Shown here in pieces: positions 53,783 to 62,311 of a DNA stretch of 64,000 bases. The translations under genes and the position numbers were made by a program. How positions within the stretch are numbered: the first letter of the stretch is position 1; each line of letters opens with the position of its first letter. The notes beneath the pieces were generated by a model. The model searched no databases. It was not told the origin of the DNA and saw only the letters and a list, made by a program, of their open reading frames with translations. Origin of the DNA: Desulfomonile tiedjei DSM 6799 (lineage in GTDB: Bacteria > Desulfobacterota > Desulfomonilia > Desulfomonilales > Desulfomonilaceae); assembly GCF_000266945.1 (NCBI RefSeq), contig NC_018025.1, forward strand, positions 3,352,001 to 3,416,000, written 5' to 3'.

Positions 53783-54118
53783 GATTGCGAACAACACTTC
53801 TCGAAGTTGATTCAGCCGGCCTCTGGAGGCTGTCTCAAAAGTCTCGAATTCAGGAGAAATCGTGCCACGATTCTCCATCGCAGTAGGGGCAGACCTGTGT
53901 GTCTGACCTCATTTGGGCGGACCCGCAGGTCCGCCCCTACACTCAGGCCGGATGAGAAATACGTGCCGCGATCTGAGGTAAATTTCGATTTTTTAGACTG
54001 TTTTTCGGTGCCGGCGCATTTTTTCAAAACCTTCGACCAGTTCGGCTCGGCAGAGATGCCGGGCCCTACCGTTTCCTTATAAAGGGTAGAGTGTTCAAAA
54101 GGTCAGAAATTATATCAA
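53783..54118. repeat. Family-3 repeat, copy 2, interrupted by a family-2 element
   Basis: Left part GATTGCGAACAACACTTCTCG; right part resumes at CGGTGCCGGCGCAT and ends TGTTCAAAAGGTCAGAAATTAT. Between these lies the family-2 element (53830-54005). The uninterrupted copy at 40879 defines the site. Confidence 0.6.
53830..54005. repeat. Family-2 element (TGTCTCAAAA inverted ends), copy 1
   Basis: About 176 bp. Left end CTGTCTCAAAAGTCTCGAATT; right end on the minus strand AACAGTCTAAAAAATCGAAATT. Inside, GTAGGGGCAGACCTG and CAGGTCCGCCCCTAC form a long hairpin. Inserted into a family-3 repeat. A related element at 57140 is inserted in a family-1 repeat. Confidence 0.65.
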
Positions 54119-54169
54119 CTGCCATACACTGACAAAGCATTTTCCTATGCCAACAAAGGAGATTCGAGC

Positions 54170-56116
54170 ATGCCCCCACTTTGGAAACCGTCTCAGGAGA
54201 GAATCGATAACGCGAATATCACACGATTCATAAAAATCGTAAATGATAAATACAAGTTAGATATCAAGCAGTATTCCGAACTTTACCAGTGGTCTGTCAC
54301 CAATCGAGCGGACTTCTGGGCGGAAGTATGGGAATTTGGAGGTGTCATAGCCTCTAAACCCTGGGAAAAAGTGCTTGAGGATTCTCCCTCTATGATCGGG
54401 GCTAAATGGTTTCTTGGGGCGCGGCTCAATTTTGCGGAAAACCTCTTGAGATTCCGTGACAATGAGATCGCGATTATTTTCAGGGGGGAAGGCCTTCCCT
54501 CCACCCGTATCACCTATGCCGAGTTGTACGACAACGTAGCGCGAATGGCCAAGTCGCTGAGAGACGCAGGCGTTAAGACGGGAGATCGGGTAGCCGGTTA
54601 CGTGCCCAATATGACCGAAACCATCATTGCTATGCTCGCTGCCACGAGTATAGGAGCTATTTGGTCGTCGTGTTCTCCTGATTTCGGTATCAAGGGGGTG
54701 CTCGACAGATTCGGCCAGATCGAACCGAAGATTCTTTTTACTGCCAACGGTTATTACTACAATGGCAAAGCCCATGATTCATTGGAAAGAATTTCCGGCA
54801 TTCTGAAAGAATTGCCCAGCATCGAAAAAGTAGTGGTCATACCGTATACGGAGGAACGAGCCGATATCAGTAAGGTTCCCAATTCCGTCCATTACCGGGA
54901 TTTCATCTCACCTGCGCAAGGTCTTGAGATCGAATTCGAGCAACTCCCCTTCGATCATCCGTTGTACATCATGTATTCCTCGGGTACCACCGGGTTGCCC
55001 AAATGTATGGTGCACGGAGCCGGTGGAACCTTAATGCAGCATCTCAAAGAGCATCTTTTGCACGTGGATCTCAAGAGAGAAGATAACATTTACTACTTCA
55101 CCACATGCGGCTGGATGATGTGGAACTGGTTGGCCAGTGCGCTTGCGGTTGGAGCCACAGTTCTTCTCTACGATGGATCTCCGTTTTATCCTGACAGCGG
55201 CGCCATTTTTCAACTGGCAGAAGATGAAAAGATGACGATTTTCGGCACCAGTGCCCGGTATATCGCCGGAGTGGAAAAATCGGGACTTAAACCGGGAGAG
55301 AAGTTCGATCTGAGCAATCTCAAGACCATGTGCTCCACCGGTTCACCATTGTCGGAAGAATCCTTTCAATTTGTGTATAGGGACGTGAAGCAGGACATTG
55401 ATCTGGCTTCCATATCCGGCGGGACTGACATTATTTCGTGTTTTGCTCTGGGTTGCCCGATTCTACCCGTGTACGAAGGTGAACTCCAATGCCGCGGACT
55501 GGGTATGAAAGTGGAGGCATACGACTTCAGAGGAAATTCCGTGATAGGTCAGCAAGGTGAACTCGTGTGCTCAGCGAGTTTTCCCTGTATGCCAATCTAT
55601 TTCTGGAACGATCCCGATTTTTCAAAATACAAGAAAGCCTATTTCGATGTGTATCCCAATGTATGGCATCACGGAGATTTCATAGAGATCACCGAGCACG
55701 GTGGCGTAAAGATCTTCGGTCGCTCGGATGCGACGCTGAATCCATCCGGAGTCCGGATCGGCACGGCAGAAATCTACCGCGTTGTGGAAGCCATAGAGGA
55801 AATCTCCGACAGTATCGTTGTGGGACAGAACTGGGAAAATGATGTTCGAGTTATTTTGTTTGTTAAAACGGCAGCAAACGCGGTTCTTGACGATAATCTG
55901 AAGAATAAGATCAAGAAACTGATTCGTGAAAATACGACTCCAAGACATGTGCCGGCTTTGATACTTCCGGTTTCGGATATTCCCTGCACCTTGAACGGAA
56001 AAAAAGTCGAGCTCGCTGTGCGCAATGTGCTGGAAGGGAAACCCGTAACAAATAAAGATGCCTTGGCAAATCCGGAGGCCCTGGATCAATTCGCGAATAT
56101 TCCGGAACTCTCGTGA
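54170..56116 (+). CDS. Acetoacetyl-CoA synthetase
   Basis: A 648-aa adenylate-forming enzyme of the acetoacetate-CoA ligase type: N-terminal WKPSQERIDNANITRF, WFLGARLNFAENLL, the ATP loop YSSGTTGLPKCMVHG, FTTCGWMMWNW, WHHGDFIEITEHGG, FGRSDATLNPSGVRIGTAEIY (with A8) and the A10 lysine region LNGKKVELAV. Length fits. It would recharge acetoacetate, the lyase product, to acetoacetyl-CoA. It follows the lyase gene at 501 bp with repeats in between, so it may have its own promoter. Confidence 0.92.
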   Translation: MPPLWKPSQERIDNANITRFIKIVNDKYKLDIKQYSELYQWSVTNRADFWAEVWEFGGVIASKPWEKVLEDSPSMIGAKWFLGARLNFAENLLRFRDNEIAIIFRGEGLPSTRITYAELYDNVARMAKSLRDAGVKTGDRVAGYVPNMTETIIAMLAATSIGAIWSSCSPDFGIKGVLDRFGQIEPKILFTANGYYYNGKAHDSLERISGILKELPSIEKVVVIPYTEERADISKVPNSVHYRDFISPAQGLEIEFEQLPFDHPLYIMYSSGTTGLPKCMVHGAGGTLMQHLKEHLLHVDLKREDNIYYFTTCGWMMWNWLASALAVGATVLLYDGSPFYPDSGAIFQLAEDEKMTIFGTSARYIAGVEKSGLKPGEKFDLSNLKTMCSTGSPLSEESFQFVYRDVKQDIDLASISGGTDIISCFALGCPILPVYEGELQCRGLGMKVEAYDFRGNSVIGQQGELVCSASFPCMPIYFWNDPDFSKYKKAYFDVYPNVWHHGDFIEITEHGGVKIFGRSDATLNPSGVRIGTAEIYRVVEAIEEISDSIVVGQNWENDVRVILFVKTAANAVLDDNLKNKIKKLIRENTTPRHVPALILPVSDIPCTLNGKKVELAVRNVLEGKPVTNKDALANPEALDQFANIPELS

Positions 56117-56175
56117 GGCCAATCAAAAGCAGTAAGATTTGGGGCATATGAGCTAACTTAACGTATTTTGGGTCG

Positions 56176-56260
56176 GTTGTTCCGGAGGAACAACTGAAAT
56201 AGGTCGGCGATTCATCGCCGGTTAAGGAAAAACCTAATGATTTTCGAGTCCCGGAGGGAC
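56176..56260. repeat. Family-4 triple-palindrome repeat, copy c
   Basis: GTTGTTCCGGAGGAACAAC, then CGGCGATTCATCGCCG, then GTCCCGGAGGGAC. Same layout as copies a and b. Directly precedes a family-1 repeat. Confidence 0.7.
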
Positions 56261-56268
56261 GGCTGACA

Positions 56269-56457
56269 CTATATCAGTTGCCAAAATTAGTGACCGATTG
56301 AAGATTAGGAAGATTGGTAGGTGCCGTGCCCCCGTGCCGGCACATCTTAAATATGATCAATGATATCGATAGAATGGACCGGCAGGGACGCCGGTCCCTA
56401 CCAATATCCAGTAGTTCACACGAGAGATAAACGACAGAATTTTTGGCACTGACTATA
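56269..56457. repeat. Family-1 palindromic repeat, copy C
   Basis: 189 bp. Left end CTATATCAGTTGCCAAAATT, right end on the minus strand TTATAGTCAGTGCCAAAAAT. Inner hairpin GGTGCCGTGCCCCCGTGCCGG and CGGCAGGGACGCCGGTCCCT. Confidence 0.85.
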
Positions 56458-56461
56458 AATT

Positions 56462-56506
56462 CCCGGCAATGAATTACCGGGCTATTTTCTCTAGTCCCTG
56501 CGGGAC
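56462..56506. repeat. Family-4 repeat, copy d, partial
   Basis: CCCGGCAATGAATTACCGGG, then GTCCCTGCGGGAC; the left outer palindrome is missing, replaced by the family-1 copy C. Confidence 0.6.
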
Positions 56507-56541
56507 AAAGAATTATAGCAAAGTTAGGACGAATGAAGGTT

Positions 56542-56575
56542 CGGGGAAAAACTTCTTACAAGAAGGGTTTCCCCG
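56542..56575 (-). terminator. Terminator-like hairpin after the 97-aa gene
   Basis: CGGGGAAA...TTCTT-AC-AAGAA...TTTCCCCG, an interrupted stem lying 27 bases after the stop of the 97-aa gene. A piece of the same sequence (ACAAGAAGGGTTTCCCC) occurs at 12610-12626, so it may be part of a wider repeat. Confidence 0.5.
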
Positions 56576-56601
56576 ATCTTCTCCTCTAACTGAGCAATGG
56601 T

Positions 56602-56895
56602 TCATGGTTCAAAATAGAGGGGCTCGCCGAGTTCTTTCAGGCTGAAGTTGGCCAGGATGTGATGTCCGTCATAATCGAGGATGCGCAGATCGTCCTGCTG
56701 ATGCAAGTCCCCCATAATGATGTTGTAGTGTTTCCCGTACTTCTGCTTGACCGTGTCCACCGGAACTTCGAATGCCACGAACTTCTTGATTCCCTTGGTC
56801 GCAAGCTTGCTCACCAGGGTCTCGTTCATAAGGGAATCGTACGAGGTCAAGAGCAGAATGGGACCGGAACCGGTGACGAAGATTCCCGCTTTCAT
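56602..56895 (-). CDS. Small conserved-looking hypothetical protein, 97 aa
   Basis: Soluble protein of mixed alpha/beta type: KAGIFVTGSGPILLLTSYDSL at the N-terminus, KLATKGIKKFVAFEVPVDTVKQKYG in the middle, and a FSLKELGEPLYFEP end. AGGAGGG lies six bases before the ATG. No family name was recognised. It stands alone between repeats; the gap 56896-57465 to the PLD gene is filled mainly by repeat copy D. Confidence 0.7.
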   Translation of the reverse strand: MKAGIFVTGSGPILLLTSYDSLMNETLVSKLATKGIKKFVAFEVPVDTVKQKYGKHYNIIMGDLHQQDDLRILDYDGHHILANFSLKELGEPLYFEP

Positions 56896-57018
56896 ATGAC
56901 TCCCTCCTTGTGCTGAGGACGAATTACTTCGTCATGGGAAAAGGGTTAGCGAGAACTCCACTTACAATTACATTATACCACTTTGAACCTGAAACAATGA
57001 TCTTTTGGAAGAATTCAC

Positions 57019-57438
57019 TTATTAGCAGTTGCCAAAATTAGTGTCCGACTGAAGATTAGGAACGTTGGTGGGTGCCGTGCCTCCGTGCCGGCACATCATA
57101 AATATAATCAATGATATCAACAGAATGAACCAGGAGAGAGACTGTCTCAAAATTCTCGAATGCACAAAAAGCGTGCCACGATTCATCATCCTTGTAGGGG
57201 TCCCGCGAACACGCGGGATGCCTGCCCTCCCACAATGACCGGCACGGAGGCCGGTCACTACTGGGCACCCACGAGGGGCGCCCCTACAATCAGGCCGTGA
57301 AGATGATCAGGACTTCGTGCCACGATCTAGGAGAAATTTCGATTTTTGAGACACTTTCGGGACGCGGGACGCCGTCCCCCACTAGTATCTTGTATTGGAG
57401 CATGGCATAAACGTCAGAATTTTTGTCAATCGCTATAA
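57019..57438. repeat. Family-1 palindromic repeat, copy D, interrupted
   Basis: Left end TTATTAGCAGTTGCCAAAATT, right end on the minus strand TTATAGCGATTGACAAAAAT. The inner hairpin is broken after GAATGAACCAGGAGAG by the family-2 element and resumes at GGGACGCCGTCCCCCAC. Without the insert it would be about 200 bp, like the other copies. Confidence 0.75.
57140..57356. repeat. Family-2 element, copy 2, inside a family-1 repeat
   Basis: 217 bp. Left end GACTGTCTCAAAATTCTCGAA, right end on the minus strand AAAGTGTCTCAAAAATCGAA. Inside are TTGTAGGGGTCCCGCGAACA and a further CCGGCACGGAGGCCGG hairpin. Slightly longer than copy 1. Confidence 0.7.
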
Positions 57439-57465
57439 GCACGATTCTGTTAAAGGAGTCTTTGC

Positions 57466-57987
57466 TCAAGCAGCAGGGGCGGGGCATAAATCGCGGAGGC
57501 CGCACTTGGGGCAGTGCCCTCCCATCCAGATGAAATCGAAGTACTCGAGAAACTGAGCGGTCTCCTGCGCGGTTTCATAGAGGAACCCGATCTCGAAGTT
57601 TCGTTTCACTGCCGACTTGGCACCAATACCGGCACCGGTAAGATTGGGACTCCCCACAAAGGCAACTCTGCCGTCGACGATGTAGATCTTGGCATGCATG
57701 CGAATACAATGAAGAAATTCCACGCCTGCACTCAGAGTTCCTTTCTTGTCAATGTGATCGTATCGTTCACGAAACGGCTTGGAAGGAAGCTCCGCGTGTA
57801 TGATGCGAAACCCCACCCCCCGGTTCACCAGCAGAGCCATAAGATCCGGAAAGGAGATGAATTTTCTTTGATAGAGAAGACCGGTCGCTTTCACGTTCGC
57901 AGTTGCTATCCAGACGAATTCCCGTGCGGACGCAAGGTACTTTTGCGTGAACTGTTCGTAAATCTGTCGCTCGGTCAGTAATTTCAT
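57466..57987 (-). CDS. Phospholipase D-like protein with a single HKD motif
   Basis: A 173-aa protein of the PLD/Nuc superfamily: one HxK(x4)D motif (MHAKIYIVDGRVAFVGSPNLTGAG), then a C-terminal CPKCGLRDLC cysteine group that may bind zinc. Single-HKD members act as dimers (Nuc-type nuclease) or as phosphodiesterases. No signal peptide. GAAGGG lies upstream of the ATG. It is 24 bp downstream of a 100-aa gene; the two form a probable operon. The substrate is unknown. Confidence 0.8.
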   Translation of the reverse strand: MKLLTERQIYEQFTQKYLASAREFVWIATANVKATGLLYQRKFISFPDLMALLVNRGVGFRIIHAELPSKPFRERYDHIDKKGTLSAGVEFLHCIRMHAKIYIVDGRVAFVGSPNLTGAGIGAKSAVKRNFEIGFLYETAQETAQFLEYFDFIWMGGHCPKCGLRDLCPAPAA

Positions 57988-58011
57988 GAGCCCTTCAGGT
58001 TAAGGCTGCAT

Positions 58012-58314
58012 CTATTCGTATGGTTCGGCACGAGCCCAGGCCCCGCGCTCTTCGAGATCCTTATCCAGCTCGAGATCGAGTCGCGCTGCAGCCATCATTT
58101 TGGAGCCATCGTGCTCGACGGTTAATCGCCAGAGTCTCACGAGTCCGCGTTTCGCAAGATTCCGCATGGCCTGCTCCGCTTCTTCTATTTCGGATGCTTC
58201 GGCCGATCGCGGATCTTTTACCACACCCCGGGTTGCCACCCAGCCCGGGCCGTTTACTCTGTCGAGAATTATGTCTTCGAGGCTGCTTTGTAGAGGTTGT
58301 TGACCTTTTTCCAT
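58012..58314 (-). CDS. Hypothetical protein, 100 aa
   Basis: Soluble, charged, probably helical: SLEDIILDRVNGPGWVATRGVV, then EIEEAEQAMRNLAKRGLVRLWRLTVE. The middle resembles a small winged-helix (helix, then AKRGLVRLWRL with a following beta turn), but no DNA-binding family is assigned. AGGGG precedes the ATG. It is followed at 24 bp by the PLD gene and may regulate or partner it. Confidence 0.6.
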   Translation of the reverse strand: MEKGQQPLQSSLEDIILDRVNGPGWVATRGVVKDPRSAEASEIEEAEQAMRNLAKRGLVRLWRLTVEHDGSKMMAAARLDLELDKDLEERGAWARAEPYE

Positions 58315-58744
58315 AATTTACCCCTGTTGAATCGCGTTATTGAGCTGCGAAATGTTTCCGATCGAGAGGAAATTGAATCTCGCTGCTTTTTCAGTAAGAA
58401 CCATTTCTTGTGCAAAAGCAAGAACCCGAAAGACGCTTACAGTAACTCTTTGGCATCAGAAACTAATGAGACAACAGAAGGTGAGTGTCGTTAACCGAGG
58501 CTCCTCATTCAGGAGCGCTCGGCGTCGGGAATTACTTCTTGACAGGTTAGGAATACCCGACTATTCTATAAGGCCGTATCATGGCTCACGAACATGGGAA
58601 AAAGCAGCCCACGGCACGAGGGCTAAACATAATCCACCACAGTCGATCCTGCAGGTAGTACGAAATTCGGCGTCAGAAAACTCGTGTGTGTACCGGAGCG
58701 CACGGATTTTTCGCGATCTGCATGATTAATCACGAAGAGGAAAC
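58315..58744 (+). other. 430-bp upstream region of the rnf genes
   Basis: No gene is supported. It contains a strong candidate promoter at 58539-58567 and an untranslated leader of about 170 bases before rnfC. No riboswitch structure was recognised. Confidence 0.5.
58539..58567 (+). promoter_or_regulatory. Sigma-70-type promoter for rnfC
   Basis: TTGACA (58539-58544), 17 bases, TATTCT (58562-58567). Both hexamers are close to consensus. The start codon of rnfC lies 178 bases further, leaving a long leader. Confidence 0.65.
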
Positions 58745-60055
58745 ATGGCCGGAAATACTTTCCCAAAGGGCGGAATTCACCCTGAAGAACATAAGGAACT
58801 GACCGAACATCTCTCCATCGAAGAGATGCCTGCTCCCGCTCAGGTTGTTCTCCCGTTGTCCATGCACTTCGGGGCTCCTGCAAAACCTGTCGTGAAGAAA
58901 AAACAGGAAGTGGCCGAAGGCGAGGTAATTGCCACAGTTGAAAAGGCATTGGGCGCAACAATCCACTCCAGTGTCACAGGGACGGTAAGAGCGATCGAAT
59001 CCCGGCCTCATCCCACCATGGTGAGGTGCGATGCCGTCATAATCGATAGGGATCCCTCTGCAGCGCCTCGTCGGTATGAGCCGGAAGACTGGGAAAAACT
59101 GACCAGAGAGCAGCTCCTCGCACGAGTGAAAGATGCAGGAATCGTGGGTCTTGGCGGCGCAGGATTTCCCACTCACGTGAAGCTTTCCCCTCCCCCCACC
59201 GCAAAAGTGGACACCCTGGTGCTCAATGGTGCGGAATGTGAACCCTATCTGACCACAGATCATCGGCTCATGTTAGAGCATCCTGAAAAGGTTGTGGAAG
59301 GGACCAAGGTTCTGCTGAAAATCCTGGGCATCAAAAAGGCTGTTATCGGAATAGAGTTGAACAAAGCCGATGCCATTAACGTCATGACCAAGGCGGCACA
59401 GAAGGCCTCGAAGGAGATTGCCGTCCAAGGTATGCAGGTGAAGTATCCGCAGGGCTCTGAAAAACAGTTGATCTATTCGTTGACTCACCGCTCCGTGCCG
59501 GGAGGAGGACTTCCCTTCGACGTGGGTGTCATAGTGCAGAATATTTCTACCACGCTCGCGGTGTTTGAGGCTGCGAGCATGCAAAAGCCGCTTTATGAAA
59601 AAGTGGTCACTTTTTCAGGCCGCGCACTCAATCGTCAGGCGAACCTGAAGGTAAAAGTCGGAACCGTTTTGTCCGATGTCGTGGATTATCTCGGAGGCAC
59701 ACAAGATCTCCTGAAAATCGTTTCGGGCGGCCCGATGATGGGATTCGCCATATCCAGCATGGAAGTGCCTGTCACCAAGACTACGTCGGGAGTGCTCTTC
59801 CTGAACAGTAAAGAAACCAGCATCGATCCTCACGGGCCCTGTATTCACTGCGGCTGGTGCATGCAAGCCTGTCCGATGGGCCTGTCTCCGAAAGAAGTCG
59901 GTATATATGTCGAGGCCGGAAAAGGCCACTTGACTGAGAAATTTGGTGTATTTGATTGCTTCGAATGCGGGTGCTGTGCCTACGTGTGTCCGGCGAAACG
60001 CCCGCTTGTCCAGTTCGCCAGGCTGGCCAAAATAGCCATCAAGAAACATGGATAA
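58745..60055 (+). CDS. rnfC: Electron transport complex subunit RnfC
   Basis: A 436-aa peripheral subunit that takes electrons at the membrane face of the Rnf complex. N-terminal biotin-like/SLBB region (GGIHPEEHKEL...), GIVGLGGAGFPTHVKL (NADH/FMN-binding loop), LNGAECEPYLTTDHRLM, and two [4Fe-4S] motifs near the C-terminus (CIHCGWCMQACP and CFECGCCAYVCP). Length is normal for the short RnfC form. GAGGAAAC precedes the ATG. A hairpin terminator follows, unlike most rnf operons. Confidence 0.95.
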   Translation: MAGNTFPKGGIHPEEHKELTEHLSIEEMPAPAQVVLPLSMHFGAPAKPVVKKKQEVAEGEVIATVEKALGATIHSSVTGTVRAIESRPHPTMVRCDAVIIDRDPSAAPRRYEPEDWEKLTREQLLARVKDAGIVGLGGAGFPTHVKLSPPPTAKVDTLVLNGAECEPYLTTDHRLMLEHPEKVVEGTKVLLKILGIKKAVIGIELNKADAINVMTKAAQKASKEIAVQGMQVKYPQGSEKQLIYSLTHRSVPGGGLPFDVGVIVQNISTTLAVFEAASMQKPLYEKVVTFSGRALNRQANLKVKVGTVLSDVVDYLGGTQDLLKIVSGGPMMGFAISSMEVPVTKTTSGVLFLNSKETSIDPHGPCIHCGWCMQACPMGLSPKEVGIYVEAGKGHLTEKFGVFDCFECGCCAYVCPAKRPLVQFARLAKIAIKKHG

Positions 60056-60067
60056 ACAATTCCAATT

Positions 60068-60113
60068 CCTTCGCTCTATGTGACAGATGGAGCGAAGGGA
60101 AAGGGATTTTTTT
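60068..60113 (+). terminator. Intrinsic terminator between rnfC and rnfD
   Basis: Stem CCTTCGCTC/GAGCGAAGG around a 13-base loop, then GAAAGGGA and seven Ts. It begins 13 bases after the rnfC stop. It may attenuate, rather than fully stop, transcription into rnfD. Confidence 0.65.
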
Positions 60114-60335
60114 GCGTTGCGGGCGTGGGCTTTGCCTGGTGCACGCACGTTTGGATATGTCATAGCGATTTCATAATTCCGGCGTAACGTTTCTCGGGGC
60201 GCCCAATCTTTTGAGTGTCCCGGAAGATTCCTTGTGAATCGTCTCTTATGGATATGGCGATTCCACCGGCTGCTTGAGCGATTACGTCCGGGGGAGGATA
60301 GGACAATCGAAACGCAAGATCCAAAGAATCCGCAA

Positions 60336-61367
60336 ATGGAACCCCATTGGGCCGTTTCGGTATCTCCTCACATTAGAATGGGGAAAACCACTGCCGGCAT
60401 CATGTGGACCGTACTCGCATCGCTTATACCTGCGATGCTGCTCTCCGTGTATGTGTTCGGCCTGAGGGGATTGTTGGTCACGCTTGTGAGCGTGATCTCA
60501 TGTATGGCTGTAGAAGCGATTTCTCAAAAAGCGCTGGGCAGACCGGTCTCAGTCAGCGATGGAAGCGCCGCCTTAACCGGAGTGCTCATGGCTTTCGTGA
60601 TCCCGCCCGGTGTGCCGTATTGGATGCCGATCATCGGTGCTGTTGCCGCGATTTTCATCAACAAAGAGTTGATGGGCGGAATCGGGTTCAACATCTGGAA
60701 CCCGGCACTCGTCGGTCGAGCTATTCTCACTGCGGCCTTCCCGGTGTACATGACAACCGCCTGGATTGCTCCTATTGACTGGTCGAAATCCGGTCTGGGG
60801 GCTTATGTGAGCGGTTTGGATGCCGTATCCACCGCAACGCCGCTGCAAGTACTCAAGCAGTACGGCTTTTCCGCTCTCACGCAACAATTCGGCGATCTGA
60901 CCACCATTTACCAGAATTTCTTTCTGGGAATTCGACCCGGTTGTATCGGTGAAACCTCCGCATTGCTGATTCTGCTTGGCGGTCTGTTTCTCATGATCCG
61001 GGGCATCATCACTTGGCACATACCTGTTTCCACCATTGCAACCGTTGCAATTCTCTCCTGGACTTTCGGCGGAGAAACATGGTTTTCAGGTCAGCCGCTG
61101 GTGCACGTGCTCTCCGGTGGACTCATGCTGGGTGCTTTCTATATGGCCACCGATTACGTGACATCCCCGGCGGTTAAATCTGCTCAGATTGTGTTCGGTA
61201 TCGGCGTCGGCGCATTGACGGTACTCATACGTTTGAAAGGCGGTTACCCTGAGGGAGTGGCGTATTCGATCCTGCTCATGAACTGCCTTACACCGAGTCT
61301 GGATGAGTGGTTTAAACCCCAGAGATTTGCACCGCCTAAACAGGCTCCCGTCGCGGCCGTGAAGTAG
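60336..61367 (+). CDS. rnfD: Electron transport complex subunit RnfD
   Basis: A 343-aa integral membrane subunit with about nine helices. Motifs seen are VSPHIRMGKTT, GIGFNIWNPALVGRAIL, the covalent-FMN segment DAVSTATPLQ (Thr in ATPL), and MATDYVTSPAV near the C-terminus. The start is uncertain: an ATG at 60336 fits the usual RnfD N-terminus, but has a weak ribosome-binding site. The frame stays open from GTG 60234 with a strong GGGGGAGG at about 60290 inside that extension. Confidence 0.9.
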   Translation: MEPHWAVSVSPHIRMGKTTAGIMWTVLASLIPAMLLSVYVFGLRGLLVTLVSVISCMAVEAISQKALGRPVSVSDGSAALTGVLMAFVIPPGVPYWMPIIGAVAAIFINKELMGGIGFNIWNPALVGRAILTAAFPVYMTTAWIAPIDWSKSGLGAYVSGLDAVSTATPLQVLKQYGFSALTQQFGDLTTIYQNFFLGIRPGCIGETSALLILLGGLFLMIRGIITWHIPVSTIATVAILSWTFGGETWFSGQPLVHVLSGGLMLGAFYMATDYVTSPAVKSAQIVFGIGVGALTVLIRLKGGYPEGVAYSILLMNCLTPSLDEWFKPQRFAPPKQAPVAAVK

Positions 61368-61392
61368 GTGTTACGGTGGAAAAGAGGCTTCT

Positions 61393-62310
61393 ATGAAAGA
61401 AATCATAAAGATTACAACGAGCTTGACTGCCATTTGTGTCGCTGCTGCACTCATACTTGGGGCTGTATTTGCGAAGACCGAACACGCTCGTAAAGAGATT
61501 GAAGAGAAGATGCAACAGGAGACCATCCAATCGCTCCTGGGGTTCGGCCCCGGCAAGAAGATTCCTGAGTCTCTCAAGATCTATGCAGTGTACCGATACG
61601 TCGTCAATAGTCCTAAAGGAACTGTCCTTGGCTACGTTATTCCTCTAAAGGACAAAGGATTCTCTCTGATTCTCGTCGATCTCGAGGGAAAACCGGTGCG
61701 AGTCTTACCCATCAAAGCGGATGCTACCGCCATTGCCGACAGAGGCCAGCGGGACGCTGTTGTGAGTGAATTGGTGGGGAAAGACTCTAATGCAACATAT
61801 GCGGACACCTTTTACGTTGCGGAAGAAGGCGGCAAGAGGTTGGGATATGTTGTGCCCGGTGTCACTCAGGGATTCAAGACGTTTATCAATCTGATGGTCT
61901 CACTTAATCCCGATTTCACGCTGACCGGTATCGAAATCGTACGGTCTGAAGAAGACCCGGGTCTCGGCGATGAGATCAAGAAAGATTTTTTCAAAAACCA
62001 GTTCGACGGAAAATCGCTGGAATCGGTAAAGACGTTGAAAGTGGTGAAAGAGCCGATACCTTCGGACTATTTCCCCGTACTTGAACCGGAAAAGGCCAAA
62101 AAGCAGGGTATCAAACCTGAAGAATTGGCACAGATAAAAGAAAAACATTTGAAGGACGACATCTATGCGTTGACTGGAGCCACCATTTCGAGTCGAGCCG
62201 TGACCGAGGGTGTCAAAAACACGGTGAGAAAATTCGTGTACCGCCTCGGAATCCTCACGGATGCGCTGAAGCAGGAAAAGGTTCCGGCAGCTTTTTTAGG
62301 GGAGGTTTAA
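61393..62310 (+). CDS. rnfG: Electron transport complex subunit RnfG
   Basis: A 305-aa protein with an N-terminal membrane helix (TAICVAAALILGAVFA). Its periplasmic FMN-binding domain has the covalent-flavin motif ALTGATISSRAV, where the Thr is flavinylated by ApbE. It is longer than typical RnfG (about 200) through an insertion near LEPEKAKKQGIKPEELAQ. GAGGC precedes the ATG; two bases separate it from rnfE. Confidence 0.93.
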   Translation: MKEIIKITTSLTAICVAAALILGAVFAKTEHARKEIEEKMQQETIQSLLGFGPGKKIPESLKIYAVYRYVVNSPKGTVLGYVIPLKDKGFSLILVDLEGKPVRVLPIKADATAIADRGQRDAVVSELVGKDSNATYADTFYVAEEGGKRLGYVVPGVTQGFKTFINLMVSLNPDFTLTGIEIVRSEEDPGLGDEIKKDFFKNQFDGKSLESVKTLKVVKEPIPSDYFPVLEPEKAKKQGIKPEELAQIKEKHLKDDIYALTGATISSRAVTEGVKNTVRKFVYRLGILTDALKQEKVPAAFLGEV

Positions 62311-62311
62311 G

